Below are positions 56,116 through 64,000 of a stretch of 64,000 bases of DNA, piece after piece. The DNA lies in the NCBI GenBank assembly GCA_024235855.1, contig JACKLN010000002.1:186001-250000 (forward strand). The letters run 5' to 3'. Position 1 is the first letter of the stretch, and each line of letters begins with the position of its first letter. The notes below the pieces were generated by a model. The model did no database searches. It was not told where the DNA came from and saw nothing but the letters and a program-made list of their open reading frames with translations. The DNA is from Burkholderiaceae bacterium. GTDB taxonomy: Bacteria; Pseudomonadota; Gammaproteobacteria; Burkholderiales; Burkholderiaceae_C. The position numbers and the translations under genes are program-made.

Positions 56116-56910
56116 ATGTCCGACGCCCCCATCCTCGTCAGCACGCAGGGCCCGACCCGCGTGATCACGCTGAACCGCCCCGCGGCCCTCAACAGCTTCA
56201 CCGCCGCGATGCACGCGCAACTGCTGCCGGCGCTGGACGCTGCCGCGGCCGACCCTGCGGTGCGTGCCGTCGTCGTCACCGGCGCCGGCCGCGGCTTCTG
56301 TGCCGGGCAGGACCTCAACGACGCCGACATGGGCAATGCCACCGACGGCCCGCCCGACGTCGGCGCCGTCATCGAGCGCCACTACCGCCCGTTGGCCCTG
56401 CGCATGCACAGCATGCCGGTGCCGGTGATCGCCGCCGTCAACGGCGTGGCCGCCGGCGCCGGCGCCAACTTCGCGCTGCTGGCCGACTTCGTGCTGGCGG
56501 CGCGCGGCGCCAGCTTCATCCAGGCCTTCTCCAAGATCGGCCTCGTGCCCGACTGCGGCGGCACCTGGTTGCTGCCGCGCCTGGTGGGCCGCGCGCGTGC
56601 CCTGGGCCTGGCGATGAGTGGCGACAAGCTGCCGGCCGAGGAGGCCGAGCGCATCGGCCTGATCTGGCGCTGCGTGGACGACGCGGCGTTGATGGACGAG
56701 GCCCATGCGCTGGCCGCGCGTCTGGCGGCGATGCCGGTGCATGCCATCGCGCAGACGCGCCGCGTGATCGACGCCTCGGGTGATCTGTCGCTGCCCGACG
56801 CGCTGACCCTGGAGGCCGACACCCAGCGCGAACTCGGCCGCCGGCACGACTTCGCCGAGGGCGTGGCCGCCTTCCTCGCCAAGCGCGCCCCCACGTTCAC
56901 CGATCGCTGA
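56116..56910 (+). CDS. paaG: 1,2-epoxyphenylacetyl-CoA isomerase
   Basis: The 264-residue crotonase matches PaaG: TGAGRGFCAGQDLNDAD near residue 55, VNGVAAGAGANFALL near 112, AFSKIGLVPDCGGTWLLPRLVGRARA near 137 (Asp in S-K-I-G-L-V-P-D-C-G-G-T-W). PaaG turns ring-epoxide phenylacetyl-CoA into the oxepin form in phenylacetate breakdown. It is divergent from a PaaK-like ligase. Other paa genes (paaABCDE, paaZ) are not present here, so the pathway would be completed elsewhere. Confidence 0.9.
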   Translation: MSDAPILVSTQGPTRVITLNRPAALNSFTAAMHAQLLPALDAAAADPAVRAVVVTGAGRGFCAGQDLNDADMGNATDGPPDVGAVIERHYRPLALRMHSMPVPVIAAVNGVAAGAGANFALLADFVLAARGASFIQAFSKIGLVPDCGGTWLLPRLVGRARALGLAMSGDKLPAEEAERIGLIWRCVDDAALMDEAHALAARLAAMPVHAIAQTRRVIDASGDLSLPDALTLEADTQRELGRRHDFAEGVAAFLAKRAPTFTDR

Positions 56911-56917
56911 TTCGCCG

Positions 56918-58156
56918 ATGAGACTGAATCCCACCGTCGTTGCCCTGCTGTTGGCCGTTGGGGCGTGCTGCCACCCGGGTGCTGCGTGGGCGCAGACGAC
57001 ACCGCCGGCTGCCGAGGCGCCGACCCTGCGCCCGGAGATCGCGCCGCCGCTGCAGGCCGCGCAGAAGGCCATCAACGACAAGGACTACGCCACCGCCCTG
57101 CAGCAACTGCAGGCGGCCGAGCAGGTGGCCGGGCGCACGCCCTTCGAGACCTACGTGCTCGAACGCCTGCGTTTCCTGGCCGCGGCCGGCCAGCGCGACA
57201 CGGCTGGGGCACTGAAGGCGCTCGAGGCCGCACTGGCCACCGGGCAGGTGGAGGCCGAGCTCAAGGCCACGCTGATGGACCAGGCCTCCAACGCGGCCTA
57301 CGCACTGAAGGACTACGACAAGACCGTGCACTGGGCGCGGCAGGCGCTGGCCGCCGGTGCCACGGCCGACATGACGCGGCTGCGTCTGGCCCAGGCGCTG
57401 TATCTGCAGGGCCAGCATCCGGCTGCGGCGCAGGTGCTGGCCGAACTGGCCACGCAGCAGCGTGCGGCCGGCCAGGCACCGGTGGAAGCGCAACTTCGGC
57501 TGCAGGCCAGCAACCTGCTGAAGATGGGCGACGAGGTGGGCTATGCCCGCGTGTTGGAGGACCTGATCGCGCTGGCGCCCAAGCCCGACCTTTGGGCCGA
57601 CCGCCTGGCGCGCCTGCTTCGCCAGCCGGGTTTCGACGAGTCGCTGACGATCGACCTCTTCCGCCTGAGCCGGCAGGTCGGCGCGTTCGCCAATGCCGAC
57701 GCCGACGTGGAACATGCGGAGCTGGCGCTGCGTGCCGGCTTTCCGGCCGAGGCCAGGGCGGTGCTCGATGCCGGTTACGCGGCCGGCCGTCTGGGACAGG
57801 GGCCGCAGGCGGCGCAGCACCAGGCCTTGCGCGAGAAGGCCATCAAGGCGGCGGCGGCCGACGCCACCGCCGCGACCGATAGTCCCGCCCTATTGGCCCG
57901 CGACCCGGCGCTGGCGCTGGCCGCCGGCTGGGCGCAGTTCACCGCCGGCCAGCGCGACGCCGGCCTGGCCTTGATGCGCCAGGCCGTGCAGAAGGCACCG
58001 CAGCCCCGCCTGCAGTTGCGCCTGGCCGAGGCCCTGCGCACCGCCGGTGACACCGCGGCGGCGCGCACGGCGCTGGCGGCGGCCCGGGACGCCGGCGCCA
58101 CCGATGGCACCAGCGACCTGGCCCGGCTGGCGCTGCTGAGCCTGGGCAAGCCGTGA
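56918..58156 (+). CDS. Periplasmic TPR-repeat protein
   Basis: The 412-residue protein starts with a clear signal peptide (MRLNPTVVALLLAVGACCHPGAAWAQ). It then has helical repeats of TPR type throughout (for example INDKDYATALQQLQAAEQVAG near 48 and YALKDYDKTVHWARQALAAGA near 125). Repeats of this kind form protein-binding scaffolds in the periplasm. I do not recognise a named family. It begins eight bases after the paaG stop and may be read with it, though a shared role is unclear. Confidence 0.75.
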   Translation: MRLNPTVVALLLAVGACCHPGAAWAQTTPPAAEAPTLRPEIAPPLQAAQKAINDKDYATALQQLQAAEQVAGRTPFETYVLERLRFLAAAGQRDTAGALKALEAALATGQVEAELKATLMDQASNAAYALKDYDKTVHWARQALAAGATADMTRLRLAQALYLQGQHPAAAQVLAELATQQRAAGQAPVEAQLRLQASNLLKMGDEVGYARVLEDLIALAPKPDLWADRLARLLRQPGFDESLTIDLFRLSRQVGAFANADADVEHAELALRAGFPAEARAVLDAGYAAGRLGQGPQAAQHQALREKAIKAAAADATAATDSPALLARDPALALAAGWAQFTAGQRDAGLALMRQAVQKAPQPRLQLRLAEALRTAGDTAAARTALAAARDAGATDGTSDLARLALLSLGKP

Positions 58157-58259
58157 CCGATCTGGCCCTGCGTGGTCCCTGGACCGACGATGCCCCGGCG
58201 TGCCTGCGTCGGTGCCGGACGGGGCATGATGCGATGCCAATGATCCCTGGGAGCGCCCG

Positions 58260-58550
58260 ATGAATCCGTACGACCTGATCGACCGTTTCGACGCCCAGGC
58301 CCGCGCCGATGGCTTCGACCAGATCCTGGACCGCGACTGGGGTGCCAACGAACTGGTGCCGGAACACACCCACCCGTTCGATGCACGCGCGCTGGTCGTG
58401 CGCGGCGAAATGTGGCTCGAGCACGGGGGGCAGACGCGTCACCTGCAGCCGGGCGACGGTTTCGAGCTGGCGGCGCTGACACCGCACGCCGAACGCTACG
58501 GCCCACACGGCGCCACCTACCGCGTGGCGCGGCGCCAGCAGCCCGGCTGA
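58260..58550 (+). CDS. Small cupin-domain protein
   Basis: The 96-residue protein is one cupin barrel. Metal-ligand-like residues are in VPEHTHPFDARALVVRGEMWLEHG (His-x-His, with a later Glu) and HLQPGDGFELAALTPHAERYG (His). This is a typical small single-domain cupin. Function may be enzyme, isomerase or sensing; nothing more can be seen. It ends ten bases before the convergent ICMT-like gene. Confidence 0.82.
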   Translation: MNPYDLIDRFDAQARADGFDQILDRDWGANELVPEHTHPFDARALVVRGEMWLEHGGQTRHLQPGDGFELAALTPHAERYGPHGATYRVARRQQPG

Positions 58551-58559
58551 CCTGGGCAC

Positions 58560-59015
58560 TCAGAGCCCGGGCAGGAACCGGCCGCTGCGCTGGCGGTAGG
58601 CGGCGTAGCCGTCGAACACGCGCAGCAGCGCGCGTTCCTCCACGCTGGACTTCAGCCACAGTACGCCCAGCAGCGCCAGCCAGGCGGCCCAGGCCATGCC
58701 AGCCAGCGAGCCGATGTCGTTGCCGCCGCCAGCCATGCGCACCGCGCCCAGGCCGGCCAGCAGCAGGGCGCTGTACATCGGGTGCCGGATCCAGCGGTAG
58801 GGACCGCGGTGCACGAACACCGCACCATCCCGCGGCTGCGGCAGGATGTTGAAGTTGCCCGGCCGGTTGGTGCTGAGCGCCCAGAGTCCCAGCACCACCC
58901 CGGCGGCCAGCAGCAGGCCGGCATCGACCTGCGGCCACCGCCCTGGCGCCAGCGCCAGGCCGACCAGCACGGCCAGCAGGCCGAACTGTGCGACGACCAG
59001 GGCAGCGCCGACCAT
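58560..59015 (-). CDS. Isoprenylcysteine-carboxyl-methyltransferase-like membrane protein
   Basis: The 151-residue protein has three to four hydrophobic segments and the motif GPYRWIRHPMYSALL near residue 71, the R-H-P-x-Y mark of ICMT/PEMT-type integral membrane methyltransferases, plus EERALLRVFDGYAAYRQR near the end. Bacterial members methylate unknown lipids or proteins. It is the last gene of the minus-strand operon that runs from 63682, six bases after the SAM-methyltransferase gene. Confidence 0.82.
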   Translation of the reverse strand: MVGAALVVAQFGLLAVLVGLALAPGRWPQVDAGLLLAAGVVLGLWALSTNRPGNFNILPQPRDGAVFVHRGPYRWIRHPMYSALLLAGLGAVRMAGGGNDIGSLAGMAWAAWLALLGVLWLKSSVEERALLRVFDGYAAYRQRSGRFLPGL

Positions 59016-59020
59016 CGCGC

Positions 59021-59644
59021 TCAGCGCCGGCGCGCCACCAGGCCGATCAGCGCCGAACGCCCATGGTGGCCGCTGCCTTCGGCGAGATCGTCCTCATAGT
59101 CCTCGAGCGTCACGATCTCCATGTCGGCAAAGGCCTCGCGCAGCAGGGCTTCGGTGTACAGGTGATCCAGTTGCCCCGGCCCGCCGGTGCGGTAGTCCAG
59201 CTGGCGCGGCGTGTAGCCCTGCAGCAGCAGCAGGCCTCCCGGCTTGAGGCAGCGCTGCATCCGGGCGAACAGGCGGCTGCGCAGGGCCGGGTCGGCAAAC
59301 TGCACGAAGATCGCGGCCACGCCGTCGTAGGCTGCCTCGGGCCAGGCCCAGCCGTCGACGTCGGCCACGTCGTAGTGCACCGTCACGCCGGCCTCTGCCG
59401 CCAGCGCACGGGCCTTGCGCACGCCGGCCTCGGCAATGTCGAAGGCATCGACCTGCAGCCCCTGCTGCGCCAGCCAGACGCTGTTGCGGCCCTCGCCGTC
59501 GGCCACACAGAGCACGCGTGCGCCGGCCGGCCAGGCCGCGTGGCGGCGCAGCCAGGCATTGGGTTCGCGCCCGAAGAGAAAGTCGTTGCCCGCCCCGGTG
59601 AAGCGGCGGTTCCAGGTGTCGGCGGCGTCGGAGAAGGCGGTCAT
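59021..59644 (-). CDS. SAM-dependent class I methyltransferase
   Basis: The 207-residue Rossmann-fold methyltransferase has ARVLCVADGEGRNSVWLAQQGLQVDAFDIAE (motif I, GEGRNS in place of G-x-G-x-G, near residue 42) and the later V-F-V-Q-F-A-D-P and LKPGGLLLLQGYT (motif III). It resembles TehB/thiopurine-type enzymes. The start overlaps the di-haem-enzyme stop by four bases (ATGA). The substrate is not evident. Confidence 0.85.
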   Translation of the reverse strand: MTAFSDAADTWNRRFTGAGNDFLFGREPNAWLRRHAAWPAGARVLCVADGEGRNSVWLAQQGLQVDAFDIAEAGVRKARALAAEAGVTVHYDVADVDGWAWPEAAYDGVAAIFVQFADPALRSRLFARMQRCLKPGGLLLLQGYTPRQLDYRTGGPGQLDHLYTEALLREAFADMEIVTLEDYEDDLAEGSGHHGRSALIGLVARRR

Positions 59645-60993
59645 GGTCGTGTCGGATGCGCGGTGGCCGGTGGCGGCGCCTGCCACCAGGGATCGTCGGC
59701 GGGCAGCGGCGAGGTCAGCGTGCCCAGGAAGGCCGCCAGCTGGCCCAGCTGCGCCGGCGTCAGCTGCAGCGGCAGGATGTCGAAGTGGGGCCGGCTCGGG
59801 TGCTGGGCCGGATCGTAGAACGGCGGCGGCGGCTGGTTGTAGTGGGCCAGCACGTCGGCCAGCGTGGCCAGCTGGCCGGCCTGCATGTACGGTGCGGTGG
59901 CGGCCACGTTGCGCAGGCTGGGGGTCTTGAAGGCGCCCACCAGTTCCGGGCCCTGGGACTTGAGGAAGCGCATCTCGCCGCAGTCGCGCTCGGCGTTCGC
60001 GTCGCTGTGTGACGACAGGCAAGTGAATGCACTGCCCTGCAGCCGCTGCACGCCTTCGGCGCGGCCCAGGTCGACGCGGCTGCGGTCGGGCTCGGGCGCA
60101 CCGATGTTGTGGAACTCGTGATTGGTGAACAGCGGCCCGTTGTGGCAGCTGACACAGCGCGCCGCGCCGACGAACAGGCGCAGGCCGGCCACCTCGTCGG
60201 GCGCCATCTGCTGGCGGGCGGCAGCATCGTCGCCCCGCTGCAGCGCCTGCACGAAGCGGTCGAACCGCGCCGGCGCCATCTGCAGCCGGCGCTGGTAGGC
60301 CGCCAGCGCCTTGCCGGTCTGCGCGAAGACGCGGTCGATGGCGCTGCGCTGCGCCGGGGACAGGGCCTGCCAGGCCGCCTGGGCGGCGGCATCGCCCAGT
60401 GGCGACATCGGCGTGGCCAGCACGGCTGCACTTGGCAGGCCGGGCACGGGGCCGAAGACGGCGGTGAGCGCCGGGCCATGGGCCTGCAGCACTCGGCCCA
60501 CCCAGCGGCTGCGCGGCGTGGCCATCTCGTCGGCGTGTTCGATGGGCCCCAGGGCCTGCGCCCAGAGGCTGTCGGCGCTGCCGTCCCAGTTCAGCCAGGG
60601 GCCGTGCGCCGCACCCAGCAGGCTGGGCGTGTGACGGCGCGCCGTGCCGGCGGCCACGGCCCGCGGCAGGCCGTCGCTGAAGTGCCGCGCCGGCTGGTGG
60701 CAGGTGGCGCAGGCAAAACGGCCGCTGTCGCTGAGCGCGGGGTCGAAGAACAGGCGCTGGCCGAGCTGCGCCGCGCGCGGGTCGTCGGCCTGGGCGTTCG
60801 ACGGGCTGGGCGGCGGCGGTGGCAGGCGGTCCAGCGTCAGCGTGGCCAGGAAGGCGCGGTCGGCAGCGGTGAAGCGGTAGGCCTCATCGGCCGGCGTGGC
60901 TGCCCAGGCCGCAAAGGCCGGCAGGGCCAGCAGCACGACGGTCAGACCGCACCGCAGGCGTGCCGATGCCCAGGCCAGGAAGTGCGCAGGCAT
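59641..60993 (-). CDS. Di-haem cytochrome c peroxidase/MauG-family protein
   Basis: The 450-residue exported protein has a signal peptide (to about residue 31, A-W-A) and two haem-c sites, CATCH (95-99) and CVSCH (280-284), in the bacterial CCP/MauG layout. NWDGSADSLWAQALGPI (near 135) and APYMQAG (Met370, Gln371) are the usual linker positions, though the family H of Y-M-H is Q here. It could reduce H2O2 or oxidise a partner protein. The operon partners, not the sequence alone, favour a MauG/MbnH-like role. Confidence 0.85.
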   Translation of the reverse strand: MPAHFLAWASARLRCGLTVVLLALPAFAAWAATPADEAYRFTAADRAFLATLTLDRLPPPPPSPSNAQADDPRAAQLGQRLFFDPALSDSGRFACATCHQPARHFSDGLPRAVAAGTARRHTPSLLGAAHGPWLNWDGSADSLWAQALGPIEHADEMATPRSRWVGRVLQAHGPALTAVFGPVPGLPSAAVLATPMSPLGDAAAQAAWQALSPAQRSAIDRVFAQTGKALAAYQRRLQMAPARFDRFVQALQRGDDAAARQQMAPDEVAGLRLFVGAARCVSCHNGPLFTNHEFHNIGAPEPDRSRVDLGRAEGVQRLQGSAFTCLSSHSDANAERDCGEMRFLKSQGPELVGAFKTPSLRNVAATAPYMQAGQLATLADVLAHYNQPPPPFYDPAQHPSRPHFDILPLQLTPAQLGQLAAFLGTLTSPLPADDPWWQAPPPATAHPTRP

Positions 60994-60998
60994 GGCGG

Positions 60999-62012
60999 TC
61001 AGAACACGAGGTTGAAGGCCACGTTGTCCGGTGGCGGGACGACACCATCCGCCCCGGCGGCGGGCTGGATCTCGAACTGCATCACCCACCAGCCGTCCAT
61101 CTGGAACTTCAGCCCGTCCACGCGGTAGACGCCGGGCGCGATCTCGCCGGTCACGCGCGGCTGGGTCGGCAGACCGTGCACGTGACCGGGCATGTGGCCG
61201 ACGACGTCGATCCTGGCCCCGTGCACCGGCGCGCCGTGCAGGTCGGCCACCAGCAGCCGCCAGCGGTGCAGGCGGTTCAGGGGCACGGCAGCGGCGCCGG
61301 TGGGGCCGTCGGATGCGCCACCGGTCGCGGCGTCGACCTCGATGTGGGCCACGAAGCGGGCGTCGCGCGACAGCTGGAAGGACGCGATGTCGAGGTTGCG
61401 CGGCGGGTTCTGCGACGCGAGCATCGGGAACTGCAGCGTGAAGGCCTCGTCCAGCGGCGCCGACGCGGACGCGACGGGCGACGCCGGCGCTTCGGCCATC
61501 GGCGGCGGCATGTTCGGGTGCACGCTGCGCACGCGGGCATTGTGTGCGGCGCCGGGCGCCAGGGCCTGGCGCAGGTCGGTGTCCAGGGTCAACGGCGCGG
61601 TGTCGCGCACCCACTGCGACCATCCGGTGGCCAGGCCACGGGCAAAGTGCGCTGCGGCGTCACGGCGGGCCGCTTCGGCCCGGTCGCGCGCTTCGGCGCC
61701 CTGGCGCTGCAACTGATCGAGGCGGGCGGCATCGGCAGGCGCAGCCGGCCCGGCCGGACGGCGGGACGCCAGGGCCCGCCGCAGCGCGGCCGCGTCGATC
61801 AGGGCCTGGCGCGATGTGGCGGCATGTCGTTCTGCGGCAGCCAGTGCAGCACGCCCGGCCGCGAAGGCCGGCGCCGACACCGCGGGTGCATCACCTGCCG
61901 GTGCGCCGGCGGCCGCTCCGGCCGCCAGGGCGCCACCGGTGCCACCCGCCAGCATCGCCAGGGCCGTCAGTGCCTTCAGGGACTGGCGGACGCCGCGGTG
62001 CACCCCCGTCAC
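60999..62012 (-). CDS. Exported protein with FixH/YtkA-like C-terminal domain and HMxxHxH motif
   Basis: Read from GTG at 62012 (GTGA overlap with the previous stop), the protein has 337 residues with a signal peptide (about 1-32), a helical Ala-rich middle (about 50-125), and a beta-rich C-terminal domain (about 205-337) like FixH/YtkA-type periplasmic proteins. The motif HMPGHVHG (273-280) has H-M-x2-H-x-H spacing suited to copper. A Trp pair (308-309, G-W-W) follows. No cysteines are present. It lies five bases from the di-haem gene and is probably its partner or substrate. Confidence 0.65.
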   Translation of the reverse strand: MTGVHRGVRQSLKALTALAMLAGGTGGALAAGAAAGAPAGDAPAVSAPAFAAGRAALAAAERHAATSRQALIDAAALRRALASRRPAGPAAPADAARLDQLQRQGAEARDRAEAARRDAAAHFARGLATGWSQWVRDTAPLTLDTDLRQALAPGAAHNARVRSVHPNMPPPMAEAPASPVASASAPLDEAFTLQFPMLASQNPPRNLDIASFQLSRDARFVAHIEVDAATGGASDGPTGAAAVPLNRLHRWRLLVADLHGAPVHGARIDVVGHMPGHVHGLPTQPRVTGEIAPGVYRVDGLKFQMDGWWVMQFEIQPAAGADGVVPPPDNVAFNLVF

Positions 62013-63682
62013 GGAAACCTGATGCGCCAACCCTGCAGCGTGCCGGTCTGCCGCCGGCGGATGTCGCGCACGCGCAGCTGCCAGGTGCCCTCGGCCGCCT
62101 CGGCACCCGCGTTCACGGTGTAGGTCTGCTGCAGGTTGTCGGTGTTGCCGCCGGTGCGGTTGTGCAGGTTGCGCACGGTGCCGGCCGGCGAGATCAGGTC
62201 GACGATGAGCTGGCCGATGGCCGGGTGCGCGATGTCCACCGTGACCTCGAGCGTGCCCGCCTGGCCGCTGCGCGTGACGGCGATGGCACTGGTGGCGCCG
62301 GCCAGGTTGCGGTCGGGGATGGCCACCGGGGTCGTGTTCTCGAAGCTGCTGCTGCCGCCGCCGCCGCCGATGGCGTCCCAGTCGGGCGCGACGACGAACA
62401 GGCCGCCGCCGATGTCGCTGAGCACGACGTTGCCGCTGCCGAACCAGACGTAGCTGCTCCAGGTGCCGGAGAACTGCGGCGCGTCCGACCCCGGGATGGT
62501 GTCGAAGTAGGCCACCTCGGTCAGCGTGCCACTGCGCGCAGCCGACGCGTCGAGGATGCGCAGGCCGGCGCGGTAGTTGGTCTCGAAGACGTAGCCGTCG
62601 CGCGTGTAGAGGTTGTGGTCGATGGCTGGCGTGGGGCCGGTGTAGCGGCCGATCTCCACCGGGCGGTCCAGGTCGGACAGGTCGAACAGGTAGGACCGCG
62701 TGTTGTGCCCGTTGCTGCTCTCGTCGAGCTCGTCGTTGACGATGATGGTGTCGTGGCTGCCGTCGAGGAACCAGCCCTGGTGCGTGTAGCGCACACCGGC
62801 GTACGGGGTGCGCGACAGCATCTGCGGGTTGGCCTTGTTGGTCACGTCGACCACGGTGACCGTGTCCTCGTTGTAGGCCACGCAGATCTCGCGCCCGGCG
62901 TAGGCGGTGTCGGGGCCGGCATAGACGACGCACTGGGTGTCGTGCGTGTAGCCGTCGGCCGAGAAGCAGCCGGCGAAGGCCGGGGCCTGCGGGCTGGAGA
63001 CGTCCACCATGTACAGGCCGCCGCTGCAGCGGTTGCTGCCCACGACATAGGCGTAGCCGGTGTCCTCGTTGATGGCGATGTTGTGCGCCGGGCCGAAGGT
63101 GCCCAGGTGGGCCGTCTCGGTGAGCGTGCCGCCCGGCGGCAGGCCGCGCAGCGTGCGCAGGTCGAAGACCTGCAGGCCGTGCGTGCTGTTGCCGCCGCCG
63201 TCGGCGACGATGAAGGCGTGGTCGGCGTAGACCTTGATGTCGCGCCACGCGTCGCTGCCGCCGTTGTGCGACGGCAGGAAGCCCAGCAGCACCGGTGCGG
63301 TGGGCACGCTGATGTCGACGAAGGCGGTGCCGTGGGTGCGGCCGACGATGGCGATCTCGGCGCCGGTGAGCGGGTCGGTCCAGCCCCAGATGTCGTTGAG
63401 GTTCTGCGTGCCGCCGCCGAGCGAGGTCTTGGGCACGAAGGCACGTAGGTCGACCTTGCTGCAGGGGTAGCCGTCCGCCTGACCACCGGCACACACGCCT
63501 GCCGGCGCATTGGCCGGGCGCTGCTGGCGCAGCTGCGCGGCGCTCGGGCCTTCGTTGCTGTCGTCGAAGCGGAAGCCGTCGGGGAACATCACGCTGTGGG
63601 CCATGGCCGCCGGGCTGGCAGCGAGCGCCACGGCCAGGGCGGCGAGGGTCTTCGCCGCACGACGGTGGTTCGGGAACGACAT
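62009..63682 (-). CDS. Choice-of-anchor B family exported protein with P-domain-like C-terminus
   Basis: The 557-residue protein has a signal peptide (about 1-28, A-M-A), then an LVIVD/choice-of-anchor-B beta-propeller region (for example GTAFVDISVPTAPVLLG near 118, and GLYMVDVSSPQAPAFAG). A C-terminal beta sandwich resembling the proprotein-convertase P/Homo-B domain follows (VDIAHPAIGQLIVDLISPAGT near 485). These proteins are secreted or surface-bound, with unknown function. It is the first gene of the minus-strand operon and overlaps the next by four bases. Confidence 0.82.
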   Translation of the reverse strand: MSFPNHRRAAKTLAALAVALAASPAAMAHSVMFPDGFRFDDSNEGPSAAQLRQQRPANAPAGVCAGGQADGYPCSKVDLRAFVPKTSLGGGTQNLNDIWGWTDPLTGAEIAIVGRTHGTAFVDISVPTAPVLLGFLPSHNGGSDAWRDIKVYADHAFIVADGGGNSTHGLQVFDLRTLRGLPPGGTLTETAHLGTFGPAHNIAINEDTGYAYVVGSNRCSGGLYMVDVSSPQAPAFAGCFSADGYTHDTQCVVYAGPDTAYAGREICVAYNEDTVTVVDVTNKANPQMLSRTPYAGVRYTHQGWFLDGSHDTIIVNDELDESSNGHNTRSYLFDLSDLDRPVEIGRYTGPTPAIDHNLYTRDGYVFETNYRAGLRILDASAARSGTLTEVAYFDTIPGSDAPQFSGTWSSYVWFGSGNVVLSDIGGGLFVVAPDWDAIGGGGGSSSFENTTPVAIPDRNLAGATSAIAVTRSGQAGTLEVTVDIAHPAIGQLIVDLISPAGTVRNLHNRTGGNTDNLQQTYTVNAGAEAAEGTWQLRVRDIRRRQTGTLQGWRIRFP

Positions 63683-63853
63683 GGCTGGGCCTCCTGCTTC
63701 GCGGTGCGAGGTGCGCCTGAACGGGCACCTGATCCGACTCTATCAGCGCCCGCAGACCGGCCAGGCACGTTCCCCCCAATCCGAGCGTTGGCGACGACCT
63801 CGGCGCGAAGCCGCGTCGCCCCCGGCGAGGTCAGCCAAACCAGCCCGAAAGAC

Positions 63854-63885
63854 AAAAAGCCAGCAGGCGCAAACCTGCTGGCTTT
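63854..63885 (-). terminator. Rho-independent terminator of tRNA-Asn
   Basis: On the minus strand a 12-bp perfect stem (63874-63885 with 63856-63867, six-base loop) ends in a TTTTT run at 63858-63854. It begins ten bases after the tRNA-Asn 3' end at 63895. A short A-run on the other side also lets it serve as a weaker barrier on the + strand. Confidence 0.92.
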
Positions 63886-63894
63886 CGACTTTCT

Positions 63895-63970
63895 TGGCTC
63901 CCCGACCTGGGCTCGAACCAGGGACCTACGGATTAACAGTCCGGCGCTCTACCGACTGAGCTATCGGGGA
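63895..63970 (-). tRNA. tRNA-Asn (GUU)
   Basis: A complete 76-base cloverleaf on the minus strand with encoded CCA. The acceptor stem is TCCCCGA/TCGGGGA, the anticodon loop is CTGTTAA with anticodon GTT, and the T-loop is TTCGAGC. It is followed by its own terminator at 63854-63885. Confidence 0.97.
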
Positions 63971-64000
63971 ACTGAGCCCAAGAGTATAGCCTGAAAATTC

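Noticed and set aside
60999..62012. Identity with MbnP (copper protein paired with MbnH)
   Set aside because: The MbnP family has four conserved cysteines. This protein has none. Only a looser analogy is kept.

Overview
The window is a gene-dense, very GC-rich chromosomal segment of a betaproteobacterium. The best guess is Burkholderiales of the Leptothrix/Rubrivivax/Methylibium/Ideonella type. This rests on the ordinary Burkholderiales content (CysB-like regulator, LptFG-PepA-HolC order, VanAB, de novo NAD genes, LivK-type lipoprotein, several TRAP/acyl-CoA genes) and on uniform codon use. No phage, transposase, plasmid or CRISPR signature was seen. Four tRNA genes are present: Pro-UGG, Arg-UCU, Ser-UGA and Asn-GUU. 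No stretch of more than 300 bases lacks a gene. Genes commonly overlap by ATGA, GTGA or TTGA, which shows tight operons.

Layout. (1) 1-6450 is a catabolic island: a GntR regulator and a D-2-hydroxyacid dehydrogenase (FAD plus Fe-S) on the + strand, divergent from a class V aminotransferase and a TRAP transporter (DctP, DctQ). The divergent control region carries a palindromic operator. (2) 6493-11939 holds a roadblock-like protein divergent from nadB, then a structured inverted-repeat element between convergent genes, a ComFB-like gene, nadC and nadA. Together nadA, nadB and nadC make NAD from aspartate. (3) 11951-17428 holds AraC, MFS, a thiamine-diphosphate enzyme, the BON-LysM protein Kbp, RraA, a small helical protein and tRNA-Pro. 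(4) 17491-21833 holds hypothetical proteins, a UvrD-like helicase and tRNA-Arg. (5) 21889-25854 holds fatty-acid/hydroxy-acid catabolism: an ACAD11-like dehydrogenase, its kinase-like partner, a Crp/Fnr regulator and an enoyl-CoA hydratase. (6) 25950-30445 holds a FimV-like protein, an aminotransferase, a CysB-like regulator and a CbiX-type chelatase. (7) 30450-35976 holds lptG and lptF divergent from pepA and holC, then a branched-chain amino-acid binding lipoprotein with a clear terminator. (8) 35992-43393 holds an MFS protein and the glycogen genes: glgP divergent from glgC-glgA-hyi. (9) 43397-46262 holds an ammonium transporter with a textbook sigma-54 promoter, tRNA-Ser, apaH and a DsrE protein. 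(10) 46409-52240 holds a CNNM/CorC protein, SapC, MarR, then vanA-vanB and a MetE-like methyltransferase behind an 18-bp palindrome. (11) 52130-58550 holds dusC, a second M17 peptidase, a PaaK-like ligase, paaG, a TPR protein and a cupin. (12) 58560-63682 is a five-gene minus-strand operon: choice-of-anchor B protein, HMxxHxH periplasmic protein, MauG-like di-haem enzyme and two methyltransferase-type proteins.

The most system-like undescribed candidates are the five-gene di-haem operon, the split ACAD11-like kinase/dehydrogenase pair, the VanAB-MetE-like cluster, and the hairpin-packed intergenic element at 9474-9609.
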